Source: Actinokineospora fastidiosa
Lineage (GTDB): Bacteria; Actinomycetota; Actinomycetes; Mycobacteriales; Pseudonocardiaceae
Assembly (NCBI RefSeq): GCF_014648415.1
Contig: NZ_BMRB01000004.1
Coordinates: 1 to 64,000, forward strand
Direction: 5' to 3'
DNA: 64,000 bases
A program made the position numbers and the translations under genes. The notes below the pieces were generated by a model. That model was given only the letters and a program-made list of their open reading frames with translations, was not told the DNA's origin and did not search any database. Positions within the stretch are counted from its first letter, which is position 1, and the number at the start of each line of letters is the position of its first letter. Of this stretch, positions 1 to 11,779 are shown one piece after another.

Positions 1-126
1 GGCATCGGCTGAGCCCGCCGACGCCCGCACCCGGCGTTGCCCTCGCCGCCGCCGACACCCTGACTTCTCCTGCGGCCCCGCCGGAGCCTCCTCGAACCCG
101 CCCTGCCGAGCGGCCCTTCCCGTCGG

Positions 127-3602
<3,476 letters not shown>

Positions 3603-3675
3603 CGGACAGCTTCGCCGGGACAGCGGCGGGCGGGGCGGTTATGGTCGGGCGCGAACCCAGGCTGGAGGGATCGGA

Positions 3676-3909
3676 ATGGCCAAGCGCACGTGGCGTGATC
3701 TCAGCTCGGGCAGGCGCCGGACCGTGATCGCCTTGGGGGCGGTGCAGGTCGCGATGGCCGCCGCGGCGTGGGCCGACCTCGCGAAGCGGGCGCCGTCCGA
3801 GGTCACCGCGAGCAAACCCGTGTGGGCGGCGATCATCGCTGTCAACTTCGTCGGCCCCCTCGCCTACCTGCGGTGGGGGCGGCGTGAGCGGGACATGGCG
3901 CGGCCGTAG
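3676..3909 (+). CDS. Small PLDc_N-type membrane protein
   Basis: Protein of 77 residues with a hydrophobic segment near residues 16-33 (VIALGAVQVAMAAAAWADL) and a second near 48-65 (VWAAIIAVNFVGPLAYL), followed by a basic WGRRER tail. This two-helix pattern is the stand-alone phospholipase-D-nuclease N-terminal (PLDc_N) domain common in actinobacteria, of unknown function and with no catalytic residues. GGAGGG eight bases before the ATG is a good ribosome-binding site. It stands alone, with the kinase ending 73 bases upstream. Confidence 0.75.
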   Translation: MAKRTWRDLSSGRRRTVIALGAVQVAMAAAAWADLAKRAPSEVTASKPVWAAIIAVNFVGPLAYLRWGRRERDMARP

Positions 3910-3967
3910 ACCGTGTCCGGCGGGGTCCGACGCTGCCACGGGGTGGGCGTCCGCGACGACGATCGAC

Positions 3968-4230
3968 TCAGTCGCCCCACAGCGTCTCGCCCTGCTGGAC
4001 GACGTGCTCGGAGTACACCCGGTAGTCGGGGACGATCTTGGGTCCGTAGACGACGGGGACGATGACCTTGTCGAGCTCGGCGCCGTCGTCGGGGGAGGTG
4101 TGGAAGACCTCGACGAACAGTCGGTCGAGGGTGAAGGCCGCGCCCGCGACGTCGACGGTGATCTGGAACTAGCCGTGGCCGCCGATGCCGTCGCCCGCCA
4201 TGAAGTGCCCGGTCACCTCGTCGTGGGCAG
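3968..4230 (-). pseudogene. Remnant of an unidentified gene with an in-frame stop
   Basis: Read on the minus strand, a natural-looking peptide (TLDRLFVEVFHTSPDD, then KIVPDYRVYSEHVV and QQGETLWGD) runs to a TGA at 3968. It is preceded in frame by a TAG at 4169-4171 that interrupts a glycine-rich stretch (GHFMAGDGIGGHG). No start codon with a ribosome-binding site precedes it. The family is not recognised. It is either a decayed gene or a short gene with a sequencing error at the stop. The rest of the 3910-4308 gap holds nothing else I can support. Confidence 0.4.
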
Positions 4231-4308
4231 GAAGACCTGCGCGGCGTCGGCCGATCGTCAGTGGCCGAGCCGCGGACCACACGGCGCGGGCAGCAGGGGC
4301 GTTTCAGC

Positions 4309-5586
4309 TCACTTGTGTCCGCCTGACGACGACGTTGTCGATCGCGACGGGGGTGTTCGGGGGTGCTCGGTGAGTGGGCCTCTTGCCTGCTCGCGTTTGC
4401 GGGCGGCGGATGCGGCGAGGGCGGCGGGGGCGATCAGCATCGCGATGAGCCCGACGAAGCCGACCGCGAACGACAGGTCTGTCAGCTCGGCGACGCCTCC
4501 CAGCATCGGGGGGCCGATGAGGAAGCCGGAGTACGCGATGCTCGTGACGAAACCGACTTCCCGCGCTCCGCCGTTGCCGTCGTCCCGTTGACCCGCCGCG
4601 CCCGCGAGTTCGATCACGAGGGGGAACACGAACGCGACACCGGCGCCCGCCACCACGTACCCGACGTAGGTGAGCCAGGCGACCGGCACGATCGCGGCCG
4701 TCAGCAGGCCGGTCCCGGCGAGCAGTGACCCGACGGCCAGGATGCGGACGGCGTCGAAGCGGCGTTGGACCGGTTCGCCGAGCAGCCGCACCACGGCCAT
4801 CGCGCCTGCGAAGACCGAGTACATGAGCGCCCCCGCCGCCTCGGACATGCCGCGCTCGTGGACTGCGAACAGCGCCGACCAGTCGGCGTTCGAGCCCTCG
4901 ACGATGGCGGAGACGAACGCGATGCCGCCGAGCAGCCACAGCACCGGGCGGCGCATCAGGCCGCGGTCGAGTCCGCTGCTCCCTCGGGTGTCGGCGGCGG
5001 GCTCCTCCCGGGGCACGAACCGGATCACCCCGGCGATGACGATCACCGAGGCGACCATGACCGTCGTGAAGTACGGGAGCAGCTCGACGCGATAACCGGC
5101 GGCCAACGCCGCGCTCAGCGAGCCCGCCAGCCCGCCGAAGCTGAACCCGGCGTGGAAGACCGGCATCAGCGGGCGCTCCACCCGGCGGATGACGGTCAGG
5201 GCGGCGACGTTCATCGACACGTCGAACACGCCGAAGGCAGCACCCAGCACCACCAGGGCGATGCCGAGCTGCACCGCTGTCGTGACGACGGCGAGGACGG
5301 GCAACATCCCCGCGGCGGCGAGGGCGGACGCGAACACGACGACCCGGGCGCCGAACCGGGCGCACAACCGGCCCGCGAACGACGCGGACACCGCCAGGCC
5401 GATGCTGGCGCCGAGCAGCACCAGGCCGAGCACGCCCGGGCTCGCGCCGATCTTCTCGGCCAGCGTCGGTATGCGCGGCGCCCACGAACCCGCGATGACA
5501 CCGTTGAGCACGAACACGATGAACACCGACACCCGTTCGGAGCGCACCCGTCTTCCCCTCGCCTGCTCGCTCTGACTACCCGACAC
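4309..5586 (-). CDS. MFS transporter, YbjJ-like
   Basis: Integral membrane carrier of 425 residues with the two-bundle hydrophobic pattern of the major facilitator superfamily. It has a GAAFGVFDVSMN motif in the first half and a short cytoplasmic loop near RFVPREEP in the middle. The family resembles YbjJ-type carriers (NGVIAGSWAPRIPTLA at the N-terminus). The GTG start overlaps the end of the GMC oxidoreductase gene by 11 bases, so the two are translationally coupled and the carrier probably moves the oxidoreductase substrate or product. The substrate is not deducible. The extreme C-terminus is polar and low in complexity. Confidence 0.85.
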   Translation of the reverse strand: MSGSQSEQARGRRVRSERVSVFIVFVLNGVIAGSWAPRIPTLAEKIGASPGVLGLVLLGASIGLAVSASFAGRLCARFGARVVVFASALAAAGMLPVLAVVTTAVQLGIALVVLGAAFGVFDVSMNVAALTVIRRVERPLMPVFHAGFSFGGLAGSLSAALAAGYRVELLPYFTTVMVASVIVIAGVIRFVPREEPAADTRGSSGLDRGLMRRPVLWLLGGIAFVSAIVEGSNADWSALFAVHERGMSEAAGALMYSVFAGAMAVVRLLGEPVQRRFDAVRILAVGSLLAGTGLLTAAIVPVAWLTYVGYVVAGAGVAFVFPLVIELAGAAGQRDDGNGGAREVGFVTSIAYSGFLIGPPMLGGVAELTDLSFAVGFVGLIAMLIAPAALAASAARKREQARGPLTEHPRTPPSRSTTSSSGGHK

Positions 5587-7054
5587 CTGATGCCGAACGG
5601 ATCGACTCGGCCACCCATGCCGCGAGCGCGACCGTGCTGAGATGGGTGTTGGCCCGCGGGATCACCGGCATCAGCGAGGCGTCCCCGACGTATACATTGG
5701 ACAGACCGTGCACTCTGCCGTGCGCGCCCGCGACCGCAGCCGGGTCGTCGGCGGGACCCATGGCACAGGTGCCGACCGGATGCCAGTACCCGCCCGCCGT
5801 CCTGCCGATCGCCGCTCTGCGCTCGGGCGACCACGGGGTCAGGGTGGCCAGCTCGCGCACCGGGGCGGTCGCGGCCAGGTCGTGGGCCACATCGACGCCG
5901 TCCAGCGCCACCTGCCGGTCGTGGCCGTCCGGGTCGCTGAAGTAGCGGGGATCGATCGACGGCGCGGCCATCGGGTCGAGGGAGCGAGCCCGCACCACGC
6001 CGCGGGACCGGGGCGCGAGCACGAACACGTACAGCGAGACCGCCAGCGGACCGATATAGCGGCCGCGCTCGTCCTCCTCCGGTCCTGCGGTCGGCACGAT
6101 GTGCAGGTCCCAGTGGTCGTCGGCCATGCTCGACCGCACCTTGAGCAGCGCCTGGGGCACGTACACGCGGTCCGGCAGGACGAGCGCCGCCGTCGGGTCC
6201 AGCGCGAGGTGGACCTTGGAGTGGTCGATGAGGTTCTCCCCGACGCCTGCCAGGGGCAACACCGTCGTCGCGCCCAGGTCGCGCAGCACCGGTTCGGGCC
6301 CGATTCCGCTGCGCATCAGCAATGGCGGGTTGCCGTACGCGCCCGCGGCGAGCACCACCGCGCCCGCGGCGATCGTCTGGGACCGCCCGTTCCGCACGAT
6401 CTCCACCCCGGTCGCGCGCTCGTCCCGCACCAGCAGCCGCACGGCCAGCGCGTCGGGCACCACGTGGAGGTTCGGCCTGTCCCGGGCCGGGTCGAGGTAG
6501 GCGAACGCGGCGTTCCAGCGGGTGTGGCCGACGGCGTTCAGCGGCACCCACCCCGCGCCCTCGGCGGCGTCGGTCCCGTTGACGTCGGCCAGGGCGGGCA
6601 GGCCGATCCGCGTCGCCCCGGCCACCACGGCGCGGTGCCAGGCGCCGCGATCGGCTTCCGGGACCGCGCGGACCCGCAGCTCGCGCAGCGCGTCGGCCAG
6701 GTAGGGGGCGAACGCGGCATAGTCCAGCGCGCCTGCGGAGTAGGCGCTCCAGGCGTCGTAGTCGGCAGGCGCGCCGATCGTGGTCCAGCACGCGTTGCTG
6801 ACGGAGGAACCGCCGATCACCCGCGCTCGCGAGCAGTACGCGGGCCCGTCGGGGTCCCAGTCGTGGCTGCGCGCGGGCAACCGGCAGTCGAGCAGATCGG
6901 CGGGCCACCGGCCCGCGTGGTACGGCCCGTAGTCCGGCCCGGCTTCGAGCAACAGGACCGAGCACCGGTCGTCCTCGCTGAGTCGGGCGGCCAGCACGCA
7001 TCCGGCGGCGCCGCCGCCGACCACGACGATGTCGGCGCGCAGGTCCTCGGACAA
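5576..7054 (-). CDS. GMC-family FAD-dependent oxidoreductase
   Basis: About 492 residues. The FAD-binding VVVGGGAAGCVLAARLSE motif lies directly after the start. GMC signature 1 appears as RVIGGSSVSNACW and signature 2 as GAYGNPPLLMRSGIGP, and the C-terminal catalytic His and Asn are in GGYWHPVGTCAMG and IPRANTH. The family oxidises alcohols (choline, glucose, cholesterol and others). I chose a TTG start because a perfect GGAGGA lies 8 bases upstream; a GTG 96 bases further upstream is the longer alternative. It is coupled to an MFS gene and divergent from the sugar cluster, so it may belong to that cluster, but nothing proves this. Confidence 0.85.
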   Translation of the reverse strand: MSEDLRADIVVVGGGAAGCVLAARLSEDDRCSVLLLEAGPDYGPYHAGRWPADLLDCRLPARSHDWDPDGPAYCSRARVIGGSSVSNACWTTIGAPADYDAWSAYSAGALDYAAFAPYLADALRELRVRAVPEADRGAWHRAVVAGATRIGLPALADVNGTDAAEGAGWVPLNAVGHTRWNAAFAYLDPARDRPNLHVVPDALAVRLLVRDERATGVEIVRNGRSQTIAAGAVVLAAGAYGNPPLLMRSGIGPEPVLRDLGATTVLPLAGVGENLIDHSKVHLALDPTAALVLPDRVYVPQALLKVRSSMADDHWDLHIVPTAGPEEDERGRYIGPLAVSLYVFVLAPRSRGVVRARSLDPMAAPSIDPRYFSDPDGHDRQVALDGVDVAHDLAATAPVRELATLTPWSPERRAAIGRTAGGYWHPVGTCAMGPADDPAAVAGAHGRVHGLSNVYVGDASLMPVIPRANTHLSTVALAAWVAESIRSASGVG

Positions 7055-7451
7055 CGCCTCTTCCTCCACTTCGCGCCGAGCAGGCACGCGAAATCCCCCT
7101 GACGTCACGGCGGTAGCCTTGCTGTGCACCGGAATTCGCCGAGCGGTCACCCGTCAGTGTGACCGCGGCACGGCAGCACGATGTGGGCTGCGGACAGATC
7201 AGACCATGCGGTTGCCCGACGACGGCGCGAGCCTGCCGAGCGCGCGGTGTCCAGCATCCCCAGATCCCCCCGGTGGACTGCGCGAAGACGACTGTACCTT
7301 GTCGGGTTCCTTCAGTCGAGTGTACTTGTCTTTCATGGAGTCGACCACAAATATGCAGCGTCACCGTCGAAGACATCCGTTCGGCCTAACGGGCGTCCGA
7401 AGGTTCACTCCTCCGGGGCATCGGAGGGCTGACCGGGGTGGGATTCTGTCT

Positions 7452-7475
7452 CATGTGGACGATAGCGCCCACATG
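7452..7475. promoter_or_regulatory. Palindromic operator candidate CATGTGG-N10-CCACATG
   Basis: A perfect 7-base inverted repeat with a 10-base spacer lies about 85 bases upstream of the promoter-like sequence that precedes the first cluster gene. The size suits a dimeric activator or repressor. It does not match the StrR-family consensus spacing. The binding protein is unknown. Confidence 0.4.
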
Positions 7476-7557
7476 GTTAGTGAGGGTCACTCGTCCTTTT
7501 GCGACAAACAGCGGCCATACCTGGCTCCCTCAGCGGGAATGCGGATCGCTTGTCGTG

Positions 7558-7588
7558 TTGACATTCGACGTCGTCCCGCTGCTAGGCT
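7558..7588 (+). promoter_or_regulatory. Probable promoter of the first cyclitol operon
   Basis: TTGACA (7558-7563) is followed after 19 bases by TAGGCT (7583-7588), a good actinobacterial -35/-10 pair with a slightly long spacer. It lies about 70 bases before the ATG of the TreT-like gene, which has GAAGAGG eight bases upstream. Confidence 0.5.
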
Positions 7589-7655
7589 CGATCCAACTCG
7601 GTAGCTGCCGTGTGCAACGGCTTTCTGCGTCCATCGATCTGAAGAGGCACGGTAA

Positions 7656-8912
7656 ATGCTGGCACCGGTGTGGGAAGTCGAACCCAGGGCGGACCGGCCG
7701 CTGATCGTCCACGTGAACTCGACGGCGACCGGCGGCGGCGTGTCCGAACTGCTCCGCGGGCTCCTGCGTCACCAGGACGCGGGCTGGGCCGTGATCGCGG
7801 GCACCGCGGACTTCTACGCGGTGACCAAGTACCTGCATCACCTGCTGCACGGGAACGCCGACCCCGCCCGGCTCGACGATCCGGCGATGCTGCGGACCTA
7901 CCGCTCGACGATCGCGCCGCAGGCCGACTGGTTCGGGGAGCGGGTGAAGCCGGGCGATGTCGTCATCTTGCACGACCCGCAGACGCTCGGCCTGGCCCCC
8001 GCGATCAAGGCCGCGGGCGCTCGGGTGGCGTGGCATTGCCACATCGGCGGCGTCGTCGCGCCCGAACGCGGGCCCGGCGCGGTGTGGCGGGCGTTCGATG
8101 CCGAGCTCGGCGCGCTGGACGCCGTGGTCACCACGCTGCCCGAGTTCGCCCCGCCGAACGTGCGCGAGCTGTTCGTGATCCCGCCCGCGATCGATCCGCT
8201 CGCGCCGAAGAACCGCGAGCTCGACCCCGACGAGGTCGCCGCGCTGCTGGCCGAGATCGGCCTCACCGCCGACCGGGTCTCGGCAGGGGTGACGGTCACG
8301 CAGAGCGCGCCGCTGCCGCTGGACGCGCGCGTCGTGCTCCAGGTGTCGCGGTGGGACCCGCTCAAGGACATGCCCGGCGTCGTCCGGTCCGTCGTCGGCC
8401 TGCCCGAGGACGTGCACCTCGTGCTCGCGGGGACCGATCCCACGGAGATCCCCGACGACCCCGAAGGGCTGGAGGTCCTCGGCGCGGTGCGCGCGCTGCT
8501 GGCCGAGATGTCGGAGGGGGATCGCGCCCGCGTGCACCTGCTGAACATCTCGATGAAGCAGCCGGAGTACAACGCGCTCGTGGTGAACGCTTTGCAGCGC
8601 AGGGCCGACGTGGTGGTGCAGAAGAGCCTGCAGGAGGGTTTCGGGCTCACCGTGACCGAGGCGATGGTCAAGGGCCGCGCGGTGGTCGCGTCCGACGTCG
8701 GCGGCCTGTCTCAGCAGATCACGCACGGGCACAACGGCCTGCTCGTCGATCCGGCCGACATCACGGGCCTGCGTGCCGCCCTCGTCCGGCTGCTCGATGA
8801 TCCCGGGTCGCGGCGGACGCTCGGCGAGCGTGCGCGGGCCAGCGTGCTGGAGCGGTACACGATGCGGCGATTGGCCGGGGACTACCTGCGGGTGATCGCG
8901 GGAGGTCCCTGA
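7656..8912 (+). CDS. TreT-like trehalose-synthase-type glycosyltransferase (GT4)
   Basis: Retaining GT-B glycosyltransferase of 418 residues. It shows the TreT pattern: NSTATGGGVSE (21-31) near the start, VILHDPQ around 103-109, WHCHIGG at 126-132, IPPAID at 175-180, QVSRWDPLKD at 229-238, VNALQRRADVVVQKS and the EX7E pair E327/E335 in EGFGLTVTE. TreT joins an NDP-glucose to free glucose to give trehalose. Here, beside a cyclitol synthase, the acceptor may be a C7 cyclitol or modified glucose, which is inference. It is the first gene of the operon, 34 bases before the kinase gene. Confidence 0.85.
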   Translation: MLAPVWEVEPRADRPLIVHVNSTATGGGVSELLRGLLRHQDAGWAVIAGTADFYAVTKYLHHLLHGNADPARLDDPAMLRTYRSTIAPQADWFGERVKPGDVVILHDPQTLGLAPAIKAAGARVAWHCHIGGVVAPERGPGAVWRAFDAELGALDAVVTTLPEFAPPNVRELFVIPPAIDPLAPKNRELDPDEVAALLAEIGLTADRVSAGVTVTQSAPLPLDARVVLQVSRWDPLKDMPGVVRSVVGLPEDVHLVLAGTDPTEIPDDPEGLEVLGAVRALLAEMSEGDRARVHLLNISMKQPEYNALVVNALQRRADVVVQKSLQEGFGLTVTEAMVKGRAVVASDVGGLSQQITHGHNGLLVDPADITGLRAALVRLLDDPGSRRTLGERARASVLERYTMRRLAGDYLRVIAGGP

Positions 8913-8946
8913 GCCGGGGACAGGTTCGGCGGTCTGGGGGAAGGCT

Positions 8947-9957
8947 GTGCTGATTACGGTTCTGGATGTCGGTGGCACCCATGTGCGCTGGGCGCGGTGG
9001 TCACCGGAGCAGGGGCTCGGCGAGGTCAGGCGTGTGCCGTCACCGAGTTTCCTGCGCTGCGCCGACACACCCGTCGAAGAGTTGCAGGCCAGATTGGTGC
9101 GCACCATGGCCGACGCGGTGCCGCCCGAAGGCGTCGCGGGCGTGTCGTTCGGGGCGGCGCTCGACCACCGCACGGGGACGGTCTACGCGTCCGCCCCGCT
9201 GTGGGGAGCGCATGCCGCGCCGTTCGACCTGCTCGAAGCGCTGAGCGCCGCCAGGCCGGACGTGCGCTGGCACGTCCTCAACGACGTCACCGCGGCACTG
9301 CTGCACCTGGCGAGCACACCGCGGGCCCGACACCTGCGCAAGGTGCTGCTCGTGACGATCAGCACCGGCATCGCCTGCCGCACGATCGACCAGCGCACCG
9401 GCGAGATCCCCCTCGACGGCTGCGGCCTGCAGGGCGAGATCGGCCACCTGCCCGCGACCGTGACCATCGACAACGCGGCGGTGGACCTGTCGTGCGCCTG
9501 CGGACGGCCGAGGCACGTGGCCGCGTACTCCTCAGGACCAGGCATCCGGCGGCTCGGCGAGGTCCTGCGGCAGCGCCGTGGCCCGGTCTGGGACAACTCC
9601 GCCCTTGGCCGTGCGCTGGCGCGGGGCGCGGCCTTCGAGTCGGCCCTGCCGGCCGCGCTGCACCGCGGTGACGCGGTGGCCGGGGAACTGCTCGACGCCG
9701 CGACGAAGCCGATCGCCGATGTCGTGCGCACGGCGCTCTGCCTGGACCCGGAGATCGACCTCGTCGCGCTCACCGGCGGGGTCGCGGTGGGTCTCGGCGA
9801 GCATTACCGCGGTGCGCTGCTCGCCCACCTGAGCCGTGATGGTCTGTACCTCACCAGCGAGCGCGCGCCGGAGTGGGTGCGGGACCGGGTGGTCGTCTCC
9901 GAGGCGAACGGGCTCGTCGGGGCCGGGATGGCCGCAGCGACCCGCGAGTCGGCGTGA
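8947..9957 (+). CDS. ROK-family sugar/cyclitol kinase
   Basis: Kinase of 336 residues with the ROK ATP-binding motif LDVGGTHVRWARW at 6-18 and GEIGH near the active site. The usual ROK zinc motif CxCGxxGCxE is altered to CACGRPRH, with His in place of the third Cys. Together with the His of GEIGH this could still give a Cys2His2 zinc site. ROK kinases ValC, VldC and AcbM phosphorylate C7 cyclitols in validamycin and acarbose pathways, and this location predicts a similar role. GTG start preceded by GGGGGAAGG; the stop overlaps the next start (GTGA). Confidence 0.8.
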   Translation: MLITVLDVGGTHVRWARWSPEQGLGEVRRVPSPSFLRCADTPVEELQARLVRTMADAVPPEGVAGVSFGAALDHRTGTVYASAPLWGAHAAPFDLLEALSAARPDVRWHVLNDVTAALLHLASTPRARHLRKVLLVTISTGIACRTIDQRTGEIPLDGCGLQGEIGHLPATVTIDNAAVDLSCACGRPRHVAAYSSGPGIRRLGEVLRQRRGPVWDNSALGRALARGAAFESALPAALHRGDAVAGELLDAATKPIADVVRTALCLDPEIDLVALTGGVAVGLGEHYRGALLAHLSRDGLYLTSERAPEWVRDRVVVSEANGLVGAGMAAATRESA

Positions 9958-11045
9958 ACCGCGCTATCGTGCGCGCGCACGGCACGGTGTCCGTGGCGCG
10001 GCTGCCGATCGCCGCCCCGGGGCGGGGCGAGCTGAGCGTCGCGACCGAGTACGCCGGACTGTGCGGCACGGATATCCAGATGCTGCGCGGACTACGGGAC
10101 GATCCCGCGCGGGTGATCGGACACGAGGGCGTCGCGCGCGTGGTGGCGGCAGGCGCGGGCGTGCCCGCGCGACTCGCCCCGGGCACGTTGGTCGCGATCA
10201 ACCCGACGCACCCCACGGACCCCGACTTCCTCCTCGGGCACAATGTGGACGGCCTGTTGCAGGAGCGCACGCTGGTACCCGCGACCGCGGTCTCCTGCGG
10301 CCTGGTGCTCCCGTTGCCGGAAACGACCGATGCCGCGGTGGCGGGCCCGCTGCTGGAACCGCTGGCTGTGGTCCGGTACGCGTTGGCCGAACTGGGCGCG
10401 TTCGCCCCCGCGACGCTGCTCGTCATCGGCGACGGGATCGTCGGGCACCTCGCCGTGCGGGCCGCGGGCCGGTGGCTCGGTCCGGGCATGCGAGTGGCGT
10501 TGGCGCACCACACCGGTCCCGGCCTGGCGTTCAGCGCGTCCCGCCCCTACCGGGCCGACCTGCTGCTGGACACCGTGTTCGAGGTGAAGCTGGACGGCCC
10601 GGTCGCCGCGCTGATCGCGACGCCGCGCGATGCCACGGTGGCGGCGCTGGAGTCGGCGCTCGGGGTCGGGGCGGAGGTCGTCGACATCGTCGGCGGACTG
10701 CCGCCCGGCGCCACGACCCCCTTGCTGCCAGGGGTGGACCTGACCGCCGTGCGCGCGGCCAATCGCGGCGGGCTGCCCGACCCGGTCCGCGTGACCACGG
10801 CGCGGCTGGGGACGGGCAGACCGGTTCGGCTGTTCGGCCACCGGGGGGTCGGGAACCGGCATCTGCTGGACGCCGCGGCCGAACTCGCCCGCGATCCCGG
10901 CCGCTACCGCGACCTGATCACCCATGAGACCGACCTCGACGGCGCGGCCCGCGTGATGCGGGCGCTGGCCCGCTCGCGCGAACGCACGATCGACGGCCGT
11001 CGGCTGATCAAGCTCTCGGTCCGAACCGCGGAGGACACTCGATGA
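9954..11045 (+). CDS. Zinc-dependent medium-chain dehydrogenase
   Basis: About 363 residues of the MDR alcohol/polyol dehydrogenase type. Catalytic zinc ligands are visible: Cys in GLCGTD, His-Glu in VIGHEG, and Glu in LLEPLAVV, as in sorbitol and glucose dehydrogenases. The four-cysteine structural zinc loop is missing. The nucleotide-binding motif is VIGDGIVGHLA. It probably oxidises or reduces a cyclitol or sugar hydroxyl. It starts at a GTG that overlaps the kinase stop and ends overlapping the SDR start (ATGA), so it is tightly coupled to both. Confidence 0.82.
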   Translation: MNRAIVRAHGTVSVARLPIAAPGRGELSVATEYAGLCGTDIQMLRGLRDDPARVIGHEGVARVVAAGAGVPARLAPGTLVAINPTHPTDPDFLLGHNVDGLLQERTLVPATAVSCGLVLPLPETTDAAVAGPLLEPLAVVRYALAELGAFAPATLLVIGDGIVGHLAVRAAGRWLGPGMRVALAHHTGPGLAFSASRPYRADLLLDTVFEVKLDGPVAALIATPRDATVAALESALGVGAEVVDIVGGLPPGATTPLLPGVDLTAVRAANRGGLPDPVRVTTARLGTGRPVRLFGHRGVGNRHLLDAAAELARDPGRYRDLITHETDLDGAARVMRALARSRERTIDGRRLIKLSVRTAEDTR

Positions 11046-11779
11046 CATCGCTGGCCGGGCGACGCATGATCGTGGTGGGCGGCACGACCGGGATCGGCCG
11101 CGGCATCGCCGACGCCTGGGCGGCGGCGGGCGCCGACGTCGTGGTGTGCGGCCGCAGCAGGCCTGCCGACCCCGGGCGGCTGCGGTGGGAGCGGGTGGAC
11201 CTCACCGAGCCTGATCACGCCCGCGACCGGCTGGCCGCGCTCGGCGCAGGCCCCGTGCACGCCGTGTGCTTTTCCTCGGTCTACTACGGCGAGGGGCGGG
11301 CCGACTTCCGCGATGTGTCGATCGGGGAGTGGCGTGCCCAGCTGGCGGTCAACGTGACCGGGCTGTGGATCACCCTGCAGGCCTTCCTGCCCGCGCTGCG
11401 GGACGCAGGGCCGGGTCTGGTCGTCGGCGTCTCGTCGGAGGTCGCGTTCAACGCCGGGCCGGGAAGGTCGGGCTACGCCGCCTCCAAAGCTGCGGCGAAG
11501 ACGCTGTTGGACTCCATCGCCCAGGAGGAGGACGAGGTGCGCGTGGTGCAGGTGCTGCCCGCGGGCATGGTGGACACTCCGGGCATCCGCAGGCGCAGGC
11601 CCGTGGGCTTCGACTACAGCTCCTACATGACCCCGTCCTGCTTCGCTCGGGTGGCGACCGAGCTGGCGGCGACCTCGGGGGAAGGCCGCCACGGGGACAG
11701 CCTCGTGGTCGACGGCGACGGCGGCTGGTGGTCGGCCTACGACCGCCCGCCGGTGTCGCAGAGCCGGAGGCCGGTGTGA
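11042..11779 (+). CDS. Short-chain dehydrogenase/reductase
   Basis: SDR of 245 residues with the cofactor motif GGTTGIGRG near residue 13, catalytic YAASKAA, and the usual NVTG and VVGVSSE strands. The C-terminal tail (WWSAYDRPPV) is family-typical. The position between the MDR enzyme and an isomerase-like TIM barrel suggests oxidation-reduction of the same cyclitol or sugar intermediate. The start shares ATGA with the previous stop and the end shares GTGA with the next start. Confidence 0.85.
   Translation: MTSLAGRRMIVVGGTTGIGRGIADAWAAAGADVVVCGRSRPADPGRLRWERVDLTEPDHARDRLAALGAGPVHAVCFSSVYYGEGRADFRDVSIGEWRAQLAVNVTGLWITLQAFLPALRDAGPGLVVGVSSEVAFNAGPGRSGYAASKAAAKTLLDSIAQEEDEVRVVQVLPAGMVDTPGIRRRRPVGFDYSSYMTPSCFARVATELAATSGEGRHGDSLVVDGDGGWWSAYDRPPVSQSRRPV

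Larger units (their letters stand above)
7055..7655. other. Long intergenic control region ahead of the cyclitol cluster
   Basis: About 600 bases without a convincing gene. It holds near-identical direct repeats TGTACCTTGTC (7293) and TGTACTTGTC (7321), a CCTCCG-N6-CGGAGG hairpin (7410-7427), a perfect CATGTGG-N10-CCACATG palindrome (7452-7475) and a promoter-like pair (7558-7588). Small ORFs here lack codon bias and ribosome-binding sites. Confidence 0.6.

Noticed and set aside
1-126. Possible gene end at the window edge
   Set aside because: No frame on either strand gives recognisable protein; reported as empty.
4309-7054. GMC oxidoreductase and MFS genes as part of the cyclitol cluster
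   Set aside because: They diverge from the cluster across 600 bases and have no specific link to cyclitol chemistry, so they are left outside the boundary though inclusion is possible.
7289-7319. CGACTG...CAGTCGA half-sites resembling the StrR-family operator
   Set aside because: The half-sites are separated by 18 bases, while the known StrR site needs 11 between these elements; the outer bases also differ. Not reported as a StrR site.
7438-7704. 88-codon frame in the cluster leader
   Set aside because: Overlaps the TreT-like start and promoter, has no codon bias or ribosome-binding site, and the peptide looks like no known protein.
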